Source: Paludisphaera rhizosphaerae (lineage in GTDB: Bacteria > Planctomycetota > Planctomycetia > Isosphaerales > Isosphaeraceae). Taken from it: 64,000 bases of DNA. The position numbers and the translations under genes were made by a program. The DNA is taken from NCBI RefSeq assembly GCF_011065895.1, contig NZ_JAALCR010000028.1:1-64000 (forward strand), written 5' to 3'. The notes below the pieces were generated by a model. The model searched no databases and had not been told where the DNA came from. It worked only from the letters and a program-made list of their open reading frames with translations. Of this stretch, positions 8,775 to 16,939 are shown in pieces (positions within the stretch are counted from its first letter, which is position 1; each line of letters opens with the position of its first letter).

Positions 8775-10871
8775 TCACGCTCCGCCGTGGGAATGGAGGA
8801 ATGCGAAGGGCTCGGCATCCGGCCTGAAGCGTTTCGAGGCAGGCGCGAAGGCGTTGAGCGGGGCCAGCCCTTCCAGTAGGTAACTCCGCATGCGGTCGAA
8901 CTCGCTCTCGTCAGCTACCGTGGCGGGCGTTCGAATGACCCGGCGGATCTGCATCTCCTGAGGGTCGATCAGCAGCGTACAGCCGGCGCGGTATTTGAAG
9001 TCGCAAGCTGAGTCTTTCTCTGATTTCGGGGTGGAGTCCCTTTCGTTCTGGATTTCCTTGTCGAAATAGCCGTCGCGGCTTTGCGTCAGGACGACGACCA
9101 TGTGCGGCTCCGGCCATCCCAGAGCCCCCTGCTTCAGGGCGGTGCGCACCGAGTGCACTTCGATCCTCGCCCGGCCGTTCCTGGAGGAGATCGTCAACGG
9201 AAGGCCGGCAACGTCGACGACCAGACCGAGCGCGAGCGACAGCCATGCCAGGTCCTCGTCCATCAGCCAGCCGTGGAACATCGCCGCCTGCTTCTCGGCG
9301 TCCAGCCAGATGTCGAAGCGGGGCATCGACAATCTGGCCGGCGTCAGCACGTCGCCGGACCGGGCCGATGGATACGGCTCCGGTTTACCACGCCTCGTCT
9401 TGTGGGCGTAGTTCTCGTCCGACGACGCGGGAGCCGATTCCCTGAACAGTTTGGTCAGCGCCCGATGGCTGCGTTGCCTCGCCATTTCGACGTCGCCGCC
9501 GAATGCGCCAGGCTTGTAGGAAGCCTGCTTCTCCTCGTAACCGACGGGTGCCTGCTCGATCCTCACTTGCTCTTTGATCACGTCCTGTTCTCTCGGCCAA
9601 AGCAGGCTGTCCTCCGCCATGGAGCGCGCCCCACGAGGGGATATCCCCCATTCGCGAAAGCTCTCGATAAACGCCAGGCGCCAATTCTGGCGATCGATCG
9701 GATTTATGTCGTAGTCGGCCGTGACGACCGCACGCAGGTAGGCACCGAACGTAATCCCGACCGGCGGGCAGTAGTCGATGGCGCGTATGCACATCTGGAG
9801 CGCGCGATCGGCGGCTCGCTGCGCCTCCTCGGCGAGGCGGTTGACGAGATCGGGATGGATGTCGCCGTCGCGGAGGACGCCAGTGCCCTCGGTGGCGATC
9901 CGGAAGAGGTCGCTGGTACGCGACCGGTACACCTTCGAGAAGGCACCGAAGACCGCCGCCACAAGAATCGCCCCGCGGGCATGCGGTTCGGCCGTCGACC
10001 CGAGCTTGGTCGGCTCTGGCCTCATCGGCGTCCATTCACCGTTTTTCATCTCGCCGAGGTAGCTGCGCAACGCGTCGCCGCGCCCCGAGGCCAGCGCGAA
10101 CTGCTGTGCGAGCTGTCCAAGCACGCTCTGGCGGGCGAGGTCGCCGCGGGTGCGCGCGATCTGGTCGCGCAGCACTCCCGGATACGAGAAGTGCTGGAAC
10201 AGCGCGACGATGTCGGCGAAGGCCTCGTGGAACGCCAGGACGTCCTCATTGACTGGGTCGTTGAAGCGAGGGTGCACGCCGTCGAGGAGCGCGTGCGTCG
10301 TCTCGTGGGCGATGATGTCGTGGGACAGGCAGCCGAACACGGTCGTCCCCGGCGTATTCCTTCCGTCGTTCGCGGTGGAAGAGAAGTACCCGAAGAGCAG
10401 GGCCTTCTTGGGCGGGCTGTAGAACGCGTTCTGCTGCCGCAAGGCGTGCGGGTAGATCCGCAGCCGCGGGACGTAGTTCTCGACGAAGCGATCGCCCTCC
10501 TTTCGGCGGTGTGTCGACCAGAGCGCTTTCCGTCCTAGGGCACGTTCGAAGTGCTCGATCGTCTTCATAGCGACGGCGTAGCACATCTGCTGATGAAAAC
10601 GAGGGTCGGATTCCGACGGCTGAAGACCGTCGGTCGCGAGCAGTGCGGGCTCGTTCAGGTCGACCGGCGGATAAGCGGCGTTGCTGGCGGGATCGACGTC
10701 GACGACCTCGATGTACTCGCCGACTGGGCCCGGCCTGAGGCCATCTTCCCACGGGACTTCGATCGTGATGCCGCTCACGCCGGCCAGCTCATAGCGGGCG
10801 GCGAGCGCCGGATCGAAGGAGAAGATCCGTAGACGGCGTACGGCGGGACGCGGATAGTCCTCAGCTGTCAC
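8775..10871 (-). CDS. Gluzincin-type (HExxH...E) zinc metalloprotease-like protein
   Basis: The protein is 698 residues from the GTG at 10871, which has AAGGGG seven bases upstream; a frame continues 58 codons further but looks non-coding. The N-terminus reads RRLRIFSFDPALA, then VPWEDGLRPGPVGEYIEVVD and a conserved-looking block with FHQQMCYAVA. The zinc motif is HETTH at 189-193 (preceded by GCLSHDIIA), with the third ligand probably E216 in NEDVLAFHEAFADI, a layout like thermolysin-type gluzincins. A roughly 400-residue C-terminal part has no domain I recognise. No secretion signal is visible, which is unusual for a thermolysin-like protease and argues for intracellular action. It lies 286 bp after the patatin gene and abuts the hydrolase gene. 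Confidence 0.8.
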   Translation of the reverse strand: MTAEDYPRPAVRRLRIFSFDPALAARYELAGVSGITIEVPWEDGLRPGPVGEYIEVVDVDPASNAAYPPVDLNEPALLATDGLQPSESDPRFHQQMCYAVAMKTIEHFERALGRKALWSTHRRKEGDRFVENYVPRLRIYPHALRQQNAFYSPPKKALLFGYFSSTANDGRNTPGTTVFGCLSHDIIAHETTHALLDGVHPRFNDPVNEDVLAFHEAFADIVALFQHFSYPGVLRDQIARTRGDLARQSVLGQLAQQFALASGRGDALRSYLGEMKNGEWTPMRPEPTKLGSTAEPHARGAILVAAVFGAFSKVYRSRTSDLFRIATEGTGVLRDGDIHPDLVNRLAEEAQRAADRALQMCIRAIDYCPPVGITFGAYLRAVVTADYDINPIDRQNWRLAFIESFREWGISPRGARSMAEDSLLWPREQDVIKEQVRIEQAPVGYEEKQASYKPGAFGGDVEMARQRSHRALTKLFRESAPASSDENYAHKTRRGKPEPYPSARSGDVLTPARLSMPRFDIWLDAEKQAAMFHGWLMDEDLAWLSLALGLVVDVAGLPLTISSRNGRARIEVHSVRTALKQGALGWPEPHMVVVLTQSRDGYFDKEIQNERDSTPKSEKDSACDFKYRAGCTLLIDPQEMQIRRVIRTPATVADESEFDRMRSYLLEGLAPLNAFAPASKRFRPDAEPFAFLHSHGGA

Positions 10872-11157
10872 AGTTCGCCCCTTTCGTCGAGCTGTCAGCG
10901 ACAGATAATCGTGTCTTTCGACGTGATTTCCCGGATGAGCATCGACCTCGTTGTCCTCGCTCCCGCTCTCTAGAGGCCCGGTCCTAACTGACCGAATTCT
11001 CGCGCCCGACGTGAATCGACGGGATCGGAGCGCCCGGCGAGCCATACGGGTGAACCGACGTCTGGCGGCCCAGTTCGACTCGTGCTCCGGCGTTCCCCCT
11101 CACTTCAGGCCATCCCGACGCTCATCGGCCGCGCCTGCCGACTTCTCTGCTTACGCC

Positions 11158-12363
11158 TCACGGCCGAACTCCTCGCGGGTACGGGAATTTCGGAGTTGGG
11201 GGAGTGCCTTGCGGCGGCCAATGCCGCCGGATCGCAGCGTCGCATACCGCGTAGCCCCAATTGATGAGGCGTTCCTGCAGCTCCTCTGTAAGCTTGGCCA
11301 GCCGGGTGGGCACCTCAGCCAGTTCGAGAGTATGCGTGTGCAGACAGTCCGCGTTGAGGGCGCTGTCGAGTCCATAGTCGGCGATGTCGGTCCGGATGCC
11401 CCAATACGCACCCCTTCTCGACGTATGCGGATTGCCGGAGGCGTCCCGGTAGGCAGCGATCAGTGCGCGCTTGCGCAGACTGCGCACTTGGTTGTCATTG
11501 ATGTTCAGCATCCTGTAGGAATGGCGGGCCCAGTCGCCGCTCGGCACCTCTTCGGCCGCGATCTTCGCCCCCGCGTCGCTGACCAGAACCGTGTCGAGGC
11601 GCTTGAACACCGTCTCGAGTCCAAGGTTGTCGTAGCCTCCGCCGTCGCTCAGAACCACGCTCGTCGTGAACGGGGGCCGCCGCAAGTCGGCGATAGTATC
11701 GGGCTCGAAGTTCAGGCCGGAGGTATCCAGCGTGACCGGCGAGAGAAACGGCGGGAAGGCGGATGAGGCGGTAACCGCCAGAGCCAGCGCTGTGGGCGGG
11801 TTCTTCGTGATCCCGACGCGGTAATCACCCATGAAGGACCTGGAGAACCGCCAAAGTGCGCCGGTTTGGACGTTGGTGGCGTTGAGGACGAAACTCGGCG
11901 CCGGCGGGCCAGGGAGGTCCTGCAAAGTCGCGTCCCCGTAGAGTTGCTCTCGATAGGCCGAGTGAATTTGGTCGGCGATACTGCTGAATGGGTTGAGCAG
12001 CCCTCCGAGCACGGACCCGGCGTCGATCGTGCGGCGGGCCAGCCCCCGGATCGGCTCGACCACAAGCTTCCCGAAGTTCCGTGCCACGCCATCGCCGTCG
12101 AACCCCAGGTCATTCCACGCCAATGCCAGGGTCGCCGCGGTGATCGAACCGCCGGAAACACTCGAGACTCGCTTAAGCGCGGGGAGCAGGCCGAATTCGT
12201 TGAGGCGCGACAGGGCCCCGACGTGAAACAGCATCGCCCTATAGCCTCCGCCGGACAAACACAGTCCGGGTCCCGACTCCGGCGCGCGATCGGCCTCATC
12301 ACTCTCACCAGGCTCTAGCAGGTCCTGGCTAGAATCGCTCAGCGGGCTTACAGCTTCTTGCAT
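11158..12363 (-). CDS. Patatin-like phospholipase
   Basis: The 401-residue protein has the patatin fold signature: an oxyanion-hole loop CLSGGGYRAMLFHVGAL (residues 35-51), a nucleophile elbow RVSSVSGGSI with Ser70 as the likely nucleophile, and the catalytic Asp in VVLSDGGGYDNLGLE (D240). The elbow reads S-x-S-x-G in place of the classical G-x-S-x-G. It should hydrolyse acyl esters of phospholipids. No signal peptide is visible, so membrane lipids would be reached from the cytosol. GAGGTG lies five bases before the ATG. It is the first gene of the minus-strand hydrolase cassette. Patatin-like enzymes serve as effectors in several anti-phage systems, but no cyclic-nucleotide synthase is nearby. 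Confidence 0.9.
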   Translation of the reverse strand: MQEAVSPLSDSSQDLLEPGESDEADRAPESGPGLCLSGGGYRAMLFHVGALSRLNEFGLLPALKRVSSVSGGSITAATLALAWNDLGFDGDGVARNFGKLVVEPIRGLARRTIDAGSVLGGLLNPFSSIADQIHSAYREQLYGDATLQDLPGPPAPSFVLNATNVQTGALWRFSRSFMGDYRVGITKNPPTALALAVTASSAFPPFLSPVTLDTSGLNFEPDTIADLRRPPFTTSVVLSDGGGYDNLGLETVFKRLDTVLVSDAGAKIAAEEVPSGDWARHSYRMLNINDNQVRSLRKRALIAAYRDASGNPHTSRRGAYWGIRTDIADYGLDSALNADCLHTHTLELAEVPTRLAKLTEELQERLINWGYAVCDAAIRRHWPPQGTPPTPKFPYPRGVRP

Positions 12364-12926
12364 CGAAGCACCTCGTTCGCGTTGGCCTTGTCAGATGCGC
12401 TTCAAAATAACACAAAAACCACACCAAAAACAAGACCGCCGACACGCAAAATGAAATCCCCCGGCTCTTTTGTGGTCCACAGCTAACTTACAGGCCCCCG
12501 CAATATGTCCCTTAGGAGCCGGCCACGATGAGTGCGCCGCCGACGCCTCGCCGAGGAAAACCGCACCTAAAGCAATGACTTCCGGGAGACCTCCCCCTGA
12601 CGACTCCCCGTCAGGCCCCCCGAATGACGTAAAGCCATAGGGAGGCCCCGTCAAACCCTCCCGTCAGATCCCAGGGATCTCCTCGTCAGATCCCTGCATC
12701 TATAGTGCAGCAACTCTGGGGGCTGCCAGGGCCGCCAAGCCATTGACTCCCGACGCGCGGCGTGGTCAGGTGAGGGGCAGCATTAACCCACCTGAAAACG
12801 CGCATCCTTCCAGGCTGAGAGATGCGCGCGGTTTTGCGTCGGGCGCCGGCCCCGGTCTCTCCTGGTTTTCTTCGCTGGGGCGATCTCTCGACGGCAAGAG
12901 GTGCCTTCGACGGAGGAGCCAGACGC
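12364..12926. other. Divergent intergenic region, patatin gene and heparinase gene
   Basis: No supported gene. These 563 bases must carry the promoters of the leftward hydrolase cassette and the rightward heparinase gene. The left 80 bases are A/T-rich for this genome. Around 12594-12698 there is a cluster of CCCCGTCAG/CGTCAGATCCC repeats and a short palindrome, AGATCC CAG GGATCT (12668-12682). A hairpin at 12799-12828 lies in the heparinase leader. Confidence 0.6.
12799..12828 (+). promoter_or_regulatory. Leader hairpin upstream of the heparinase-like gene
   Basis: CGCGCATC (12799-12806) pairs with GATGCGCG (12821-12828) across a 14-nt loop; the sequence continues CGGTTTT. It sits about 100 bases before the start codon at 12927. 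It could be an attenuator or terminator-like element or an mRNA structure. I do not recognise a named riboswitch. Confidence 0.4.
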
Positions 12927-15329
12927 ATGAGGACGAACACCGCACGGCTGGTGATGTTGCCGGCCCTGGTCCTGGTTTGCGTTGGGATGGGCGGGCCGTC
13001 GATCGCCGCCGAGAGGGTCTCGAATCGCCCGGCCAATCCGGACGAGTGGGGTTATCGGCCGGGCGACGGCGCCGTGGTTCGGATGAATCCGCCCTCGCTC
13101 AACTGGGTCCACGAGACCCAGGCCAAAACCTACACCGTGCAGTGGAGCCGTCGTGACGACTTCGGCGACGCCGTCACCATCAAGGACGTCCCCTGGCCGA
13201 CATATACTCATCACGAGACTCTAACGCCGGGCAACTACGTCTGGCGCTATCGGTTCCAGACTCAAAAAGGGGAGGACTCAGACTGGAGCCTCACCCGGCG
13301 ATTCATCGTGCCGGCCGACGCCGTGGCCTTCCCCATGCCGTCGAAAGCCCAGCGGGCCGAGCGCATTCCCAAGGGGCACCCCCGGCTCTTCCTCCGTCCC
13401 GAAGACCTACCGCGCATCCGAAAGGCCGCAGAGGGAACGCAGGCCGAGGCATTCCGTCGCCTGACACGCGAGGCCGATGCGCTGATCAAGGCCGGGCCGA
13501 CGCCCGAGCCCGAACATCTGGGATCGGCCCGCGACAAGGACAACGCCGAGATGGTCAAGTACTGGTGGCCCAACCGCGTACAGACCGAGAAGGCGTGTAA
13601 GGAAGCGGAAACCCTGGCCTTCGTCGGCCTGATCACCGGTGAGCCGAGGTACAAGCAGGCCGCCCGGCGTTGGATCCTGCACCTGGCCTCCTACAACCCC
13701 GACGGCCCGACGAACTTCGCCCTCAACTGCGAGGCCGCCAAGCCAATGCTCCATCGGCTGCCCCGAGCCTATGACTGGGCGTTCGACGCACTGTCGGAGG
13801 AAGATCGGCAGGTCGTTCGCAAGGCCATGATTCGGCGGATCTATGACGCCTGGGTCAGCGGCGAAGTCCAGCGCGGGGTCGGTCATCTGAACCGCCCGTA
13901 CAATAGCCACGGCAACCGAGTCTGGCACAAGATCGGCGAGGCGGGCATCGCCTTCTTCGGCGAGGTTCCGGAAGCCGACGTCTGGCTCGACTACGCCCTG
14001 AACAAGTTCTACGGAGCCTACCCCGTCTGGTCCGACGACGACGGCGGCTGGCACGAAGGCGTCGCCTACTGGGCGGGCTACATGACCAAGGTCGTCTGGT
14101 GGCTCCAGGCCGCCGACTCGGCGCTTGGGATCGACGGTCTGAAAAAGCCCTTCTTCGCCCAGGTCGGCGACTTCCCGCTCTACGTCGCACCGCCGGGATC
14201 GCCCAACATGGGTTTCGGCGACCTGTCCAGCGGAAAGCCGGGATCGTCCTGGGGAGGCTTCCTCGGTTACTTCATCCGGGCCTCGGCCGGACGCCCCGAA
14301 GCCGGCCGCGACGGTTACTGGCGGTGGTGGGCCGAGCAATGGGGGATGAAGGACGAGTCGGGCGTGCTGGGATTCCTCTACGACGCGAACCTGCCCCCGA
14401 AGCCGGCCGCCAAGCCCCCCAAGGACCTGCCGTCCTCGAAGGTCTTCCACGGCATCGGCGTCGCCAGCCTGCACACGAACCTGCTCGACAGCCGCCGCGA
14501 CGTTCACTTCCTGTTCAAGTCGAGCCCCTTCGGATCGCAGAGCCACGGCCACAACCCGCAGAACATCTTCCAGCTCAACGCCTACGGCGAAGCGCTCCTG
14601 ACCACGTGCGTCTACCGGGACCTCCACGGCAGTAAGTTCCATTACGGTTGGGCTCACTCGACCGTCGCGCACAACGCCGTGCTCGTCGACGGCGAAGGCC
14701 AGATCAAACACACGGCGCGACCGCTCGGTCGGATCGTCGACGAGTCGCTGTCGCCGGCTCTCGACTATATCGAAGGCGACGCGACCCCCGCCTATGACGG
14801 TCGGCTCAAGCAGGCCCGCCGCCGCGTCGCCTTCGTGAAGGATGCGGCCACCCCGTTCCTGGTGGTCTACGACCATCTCGAAGCCGCGAAGCCGGCGACC
14901 TACCAGTTCATGCTCCACGGCCTCTCGCCGTTCAAGATCGACGAGCCGAACAAGGCCCTTTCGCTTCAGCGCGACAACGCGGGGGTTCAGGTTCGCTACC
15001 TAGCCTCTGAGGCGCTGAACTTCCGGCAGTGGGACGGCTATGAGCCGCCGCCCACCCGCGAGTTCCCGAACCAGTGGCACGTCGAGGCCGGCACGTCGAC
15101 CAAGAGTGATCAAGTCAATATGTTGACCTTGATCGTTCCCCATCAGGACGACAAGGCGCCCCGACTGGAAGCCCAACGGTTCGACACGCCCGAATCCATC
15201 GGCGTCAAGGGAACCCTCGACGGCCGCCCCTTTTACGTCGCCTTCCGTCGCGAAGGCGTCACCAGCCCCTGGGGCGGTTCGCTCCAGGTCCGCGGCCCCG
15301 TCTTCGCGAACTCTAAAGCCGCGGAGTAA
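12927..15329 (+). CDS. Secreted DUF4962 / heparinase II/III-like polysaccharide lyase
   Basis: The 800-residue product starts with a signal peptide (MRTNTARLV, a hydrophobic stretch, then PSIAAERVS). It is followed by a Fn3-like DUF4962 segment (NPPSLNWVHE, TYTVQWSRRDDF, GNYVWRYRF) and an alpha/alpha-toroid region with GHPRLFLRPEDLPRIR, RAYDWAFDALSEEDR and NSHGNRVWHKIGEA. The C-terminal heparinase II/III-type beta domain holds SQSHGHNPQNIF and AHSTVAHNAVLVDGEGQ, with candidate catalytic His and Tyr residues. Such enzymes cleave uronic-acid polysaccharides by beta-elimination in the periplasm or outside the cell. The ATG at 12927 was chosen because GGAGGAG precedes it and the signal peptide begins there. 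Substrate (alginate, heparin-like or other) cannot be read from the sequence. Confidence 0.88.
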   Translation: MRTNTARLVMLPALVLVCVGMGGPSIAAERVSNRPANPDEWGYRPGDGAVVRMNPPSLNWVHETQAKTYTVQWSRRDDFGDAVTIKDVPWPTYTHHETLTPGNYVWRYRFQTQKGEDSDWSLTRRFIVPADAVAFPMPSKAQRAERIPKGHPRLFLRPEDLPRIRKAAEGTQAEAFRRLTREADALIKAGPTPEPEHLGSARDKDNAEMVKYWWPNRVQTEKACKEAETLAFVGLITGEPRYKQAARRWILHLASYNPDGPTNFALNCEAAKPMLHRLPRAYDWAFDALSEEDRQVVRKAMIRRIYDAWVSGEVQRGVGHLNRPYNSHGNRVWHKIGEAGIAFFGEVPEADVWLDYALNKFYGAYPVWSDDDGGWHEGVAYWAGYMTKVVWWLQAADSALGIDGLKKPFFAQVGDFPLYVAPPGSPNMGFGDLSSGKPGSSWGGFLGYFIRASAGRPEAGRDGYWRWWAEQWGMKDESGVLGFLYDANLPPKPAAKPPKDLPSSKVFHGIGVASLHTNLLDSRRDVHFLFKSSPFGSQSHGHNPQNIFQLNAYGEALLTTCVYRDLHGSKFHYGWAHSTVAHNAVLVDGEGQIKHTARPLGRIVDESLSPALDYIEGDATPAYDGRLKQARRRVAFVKDAATPFLVVYDHLEAAKPATYQFMLHGLSPFKIDEPNKALSLQRDNAGVQVRYLASEALNFRQWDGYEPPPTREFPNQWHVEAGTSTKSDQVNMLTLIVPHQDDKAPRLEAQRFDTPESIGVKGTLDGRPFYVAFRREGVTSPWGGSLQVRGPVFANSKAAE

Positions 15330-15365
15330 ATCTCAAGGATGCACCGACATCGTCCCCACGACGGC

Positions 15366-15400
15366 GCCGCGACTCCAACCGACACGGCGACCGTCGCGGC
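15366..15400 (+). terminator. Possible terminator hairpin after heparinase gene
   Basis: GCCGCGAC and GTCGCGGC form an 8-bp stem 37 bases after the stop codon, with a 19-nt loop. There is no T-run, so a Rho-independent role is uncertain. Confidence 0.35.
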
Positions 15401-15545
15401 GGGGCGAGCCGTCGACGGGGAGACGTGAAGGGGGGTGAGGAAGACGTATCACCAAAGCGCAGCGCCCCTCGCGGAGTCAAGTTGGTAGTAGTTCATCCTT
15501 TTGGGAGGGGGGCCAGATCGAAGGCTCTACGAGGAAGACCGCCAA

Positions 15546-15634
15546 CACGCCCGCACGGCGGATCAGTCCCTCCTAGCACTATAGATTCTCCCCAACGCTC
15601 TGATAAAGCCGCCCGCCGGGCGGTTGACAACCCA
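15546..15634 (+). repeat. 89-bp dispersed repeat, copy B
   Basis: Partner of 6768-6856, same orientation, 78 of 89 positions identical by hand count and no gaps. It lies alone in non-coding DNA after the heparinase gene. The two copies bracket the hydrolase cassette and the heparinase gene, but there is no target-site duplication or transposase to show that they delimit an insertion. Confidence 0.8.
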
Positions 15635-15930
15635 CTTCGACGGACGACTTGCCGAGGCCGACCCAGCTTCCAGGGCCGGACCGACGCGTATGCCCTCCGG
15701 TGAATACCTGATATCGAGAGTCCTGGGAGGAGTTCCCTGCTGACGACCAAACTTGAGGAATGATCGCCTCGCGTGGTTCACCCTCGCGCTGCCGTCGTCC
15801 ATGGGAAGTGGAGAGGGATGTTCCATGGCCACCTCCCTCGACCCCAAGGAGCCTCCGGATGGCGAATTCACCATCCCGAACGACCGTCCTCGAACCGGAA
15901 GGAGAGTACCTTACCAGCCCTCCCCTAGAC

Positions 15931-16005
15931 GACGGAGAGCAAGAGGGAGATCGCCGTCAGCTTTTCCCCCGACGAAGAGCAATAGGGATATCTCCGTCAG
16001 CTTTT
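15931..16005 (+). repeat. 35-bp tandem duplication, period 40
   Basis: Positions 15931-15965 and 15971-16005 match at 31 of 35 bases by hand count, both ending in CCGTCAGCTTTT. The second copy ends 25 bases before the start codon at 16031, so it overlaps the promoter or leader of that small gene. Confidence 0.7.
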
Positions 16006-16030
16006 ATGCACTAAACGGAAGGTCCTCGAC

Positions 16031-16501
16031 ATGGAACCATCACGCATCCACGATATGACTGGAGTCGTAAAAGACATCGTCGAAATCATCGGCTTCTCGG
16101 CGGCAGCCATGTACTTCGTATGGCGAGTCTTCTTTCAAAGGATGTTTCAGCGACTCTCCGTCGACATCGGTTTGACACCACTGGGACCGTCGAACGGTGT
16201 GCAGCCGAGGCAAGTTGCCGTGGAGTGCAAGATTGAGAACAAAGCGGAAGTGCGGATCGAGCTCGAGTGGTTGAAATACCGGTTGGTCTGGGGTGGGGAG
16301 CCGACTTGTGGCGACTTCCCCGGGAATATGAGCCGCCACGCTGCCGCGAGCTATCACGCAATCGACGCAGACGCAAGTTCCCGATTCGTTGCGGAAGCGG
16401 AGATACCGGCCAATACTCACGTGGTCATTGTCATTGTGGAGTTCCGCCCTCGGCTGACTGACAACACGTACACATTCCAAAAGGCAGTAACTCTCGTGTA
16501 G
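16031..16501 (+). CDS. Small N-terminally membrane-anchored protein, unknown
   Basis: The 156-residue protein has a single hydrophobic segment near residues 15-33 (IVEIIGFSAAAMYFVWRVFF) and then a soluble beta-rich domain. That domain has alternating charged and hydrophobic stretches (VAVECKIENKAEVRIELEWLK, AEIPANTHVVIVIVEFRP). I do not recognise the family. GGAAGG lies eight bases before the ATG. Codon use is clearly less GC-biased than in neighbouring genes, suggesting a transferred or accessory gene. It stands alone between repeat-bearing non-coding regions. Confidence 0.6.
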   Translation: MEPSRIHDMTGVVKDIVEIIGFSAAAMYFVWRVFFQRMFQRLSVDIGLTPLGPSNGVQPRQVAVECKIENKAEVRIELEWLKYRLVWGGEPTCGDFPGNMSRHAAASYHAIDADASSRFVAEAEIPANTHVVIVIVEFRPRLTDNTYTFQKAVTLV

Positions 16502-16939
16502 CGAGAAAATACGTACCCTTCATCGCGGCTCACATCGGCACTGTCTGGATCGGAATCGTCCCCGAGTTGTTGAGCAAGGCAGAGGTAAGGCAAAGGAAGG
16601 GAGTTAAGGCAAAGTGGCCACTCCCGAATTCGGGGCAAAACGGCAAGGAAGAGGGGACTCTCTTAGGCAAGGCAGAGGGACCAGCCTTAATTTCGCTGAC
16701 AGCCTAGGCTTACTAATGACAGCTTCGTCCTGGAAAGCCTGAGGAACATGATCGGGATGCTGCTCAGATCCGGATAAGGGTGGGAAATACAGTGCGGTTC
16801 GAGAGTCGCGGAGAAAGAGGACTCGCGTCTCGTGGTCGCTCCTGAAAACGAGGCGGCGGAATCAGGCTGTCCTATCCCTGAGAACCGCGGGTCGTCGCCG
16901 GGAGGCGAGGGCCGACTTACGCCTTGGGAGATTTCGAGA
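16502..16939. other. Intergenic region with degenerate AAGGCA-type repeats
   Basis: No gene seen in 438 bases. Between about 16575 and 16680 the plus strand is purine-rich and repeats units of the type AAGGCA-A/G-AGG (for example GCAAGGCAGAGG at two places). The right part contains the ribosome-binding site and probably the promoter of the membrane protein at 16940. Confidence 0.55.
16575..16682 (+). repeat. Degenerate purine-rich AAGGCA repeat tract
   Basis: At least five imperfect copies of GGCAARG-type units occur in about 100 bases, interrupted by other sequence. The function is unknown; slippage-derived or regulatory origin are both possible. Confidence 0.45.

Larger units (their letters stand above)
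15330..16030. other. Gene-poor region with repeats
   Basis: No convincing gene in 701 bases. It contains an inverted repeat just after the heparinase stop (GCCGCGAC 15366-15373 with GTCGCGGC 15393-15400, no T-run), copy B of the 89-bp repeat, and a 35-bp tandem duplication directly before the next gene. Small open frames around 15753-16058 are rich in Pro, Arg and Ser and have no features of real proteins. Confidence 0.65.

Noticed and set aside
10872-11045. 58-codon extension of the metalloprotease frame
   Set aside because: The Arg/Ser/Gly-rich stretch lacks a good ribosome-binding site, and the GTG at 10871 has AAGGGG at proper spacing with the conserved sequence starting just after.
11158-12363. 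CBASS (CapV) assignment of the patatin gene
   Set aside because: No CD-NTase, cap2/cap3 or HORMA/TRIP13 gene is nearby, so CBASS cannot be claimed.
12391-12654. Minus-strand frame of 87 codons in the heparinase/patatin intergenic region
   Set aside because: It has some ordered composition but no recognisable domain, no ribosome-binding site and overlaps the expected promoter area and a CGTCAG repeat cluster. Kept out as unsupported.
6768-15634. Reading the two 89-bp copies as att sites or ends of a transposon
   Set aside because: There is no integrase, transposase or target-site duplication, and the intervening genes include a normal secreted lyase; a dispersed repeat explains the data more simply.
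15753-16058. Small plus-strand frames in the repeat region
   Set aside because: Pro/Arg/Ser-rich, overlapping frames crossing the 35-bp duplication with no protein-like features.
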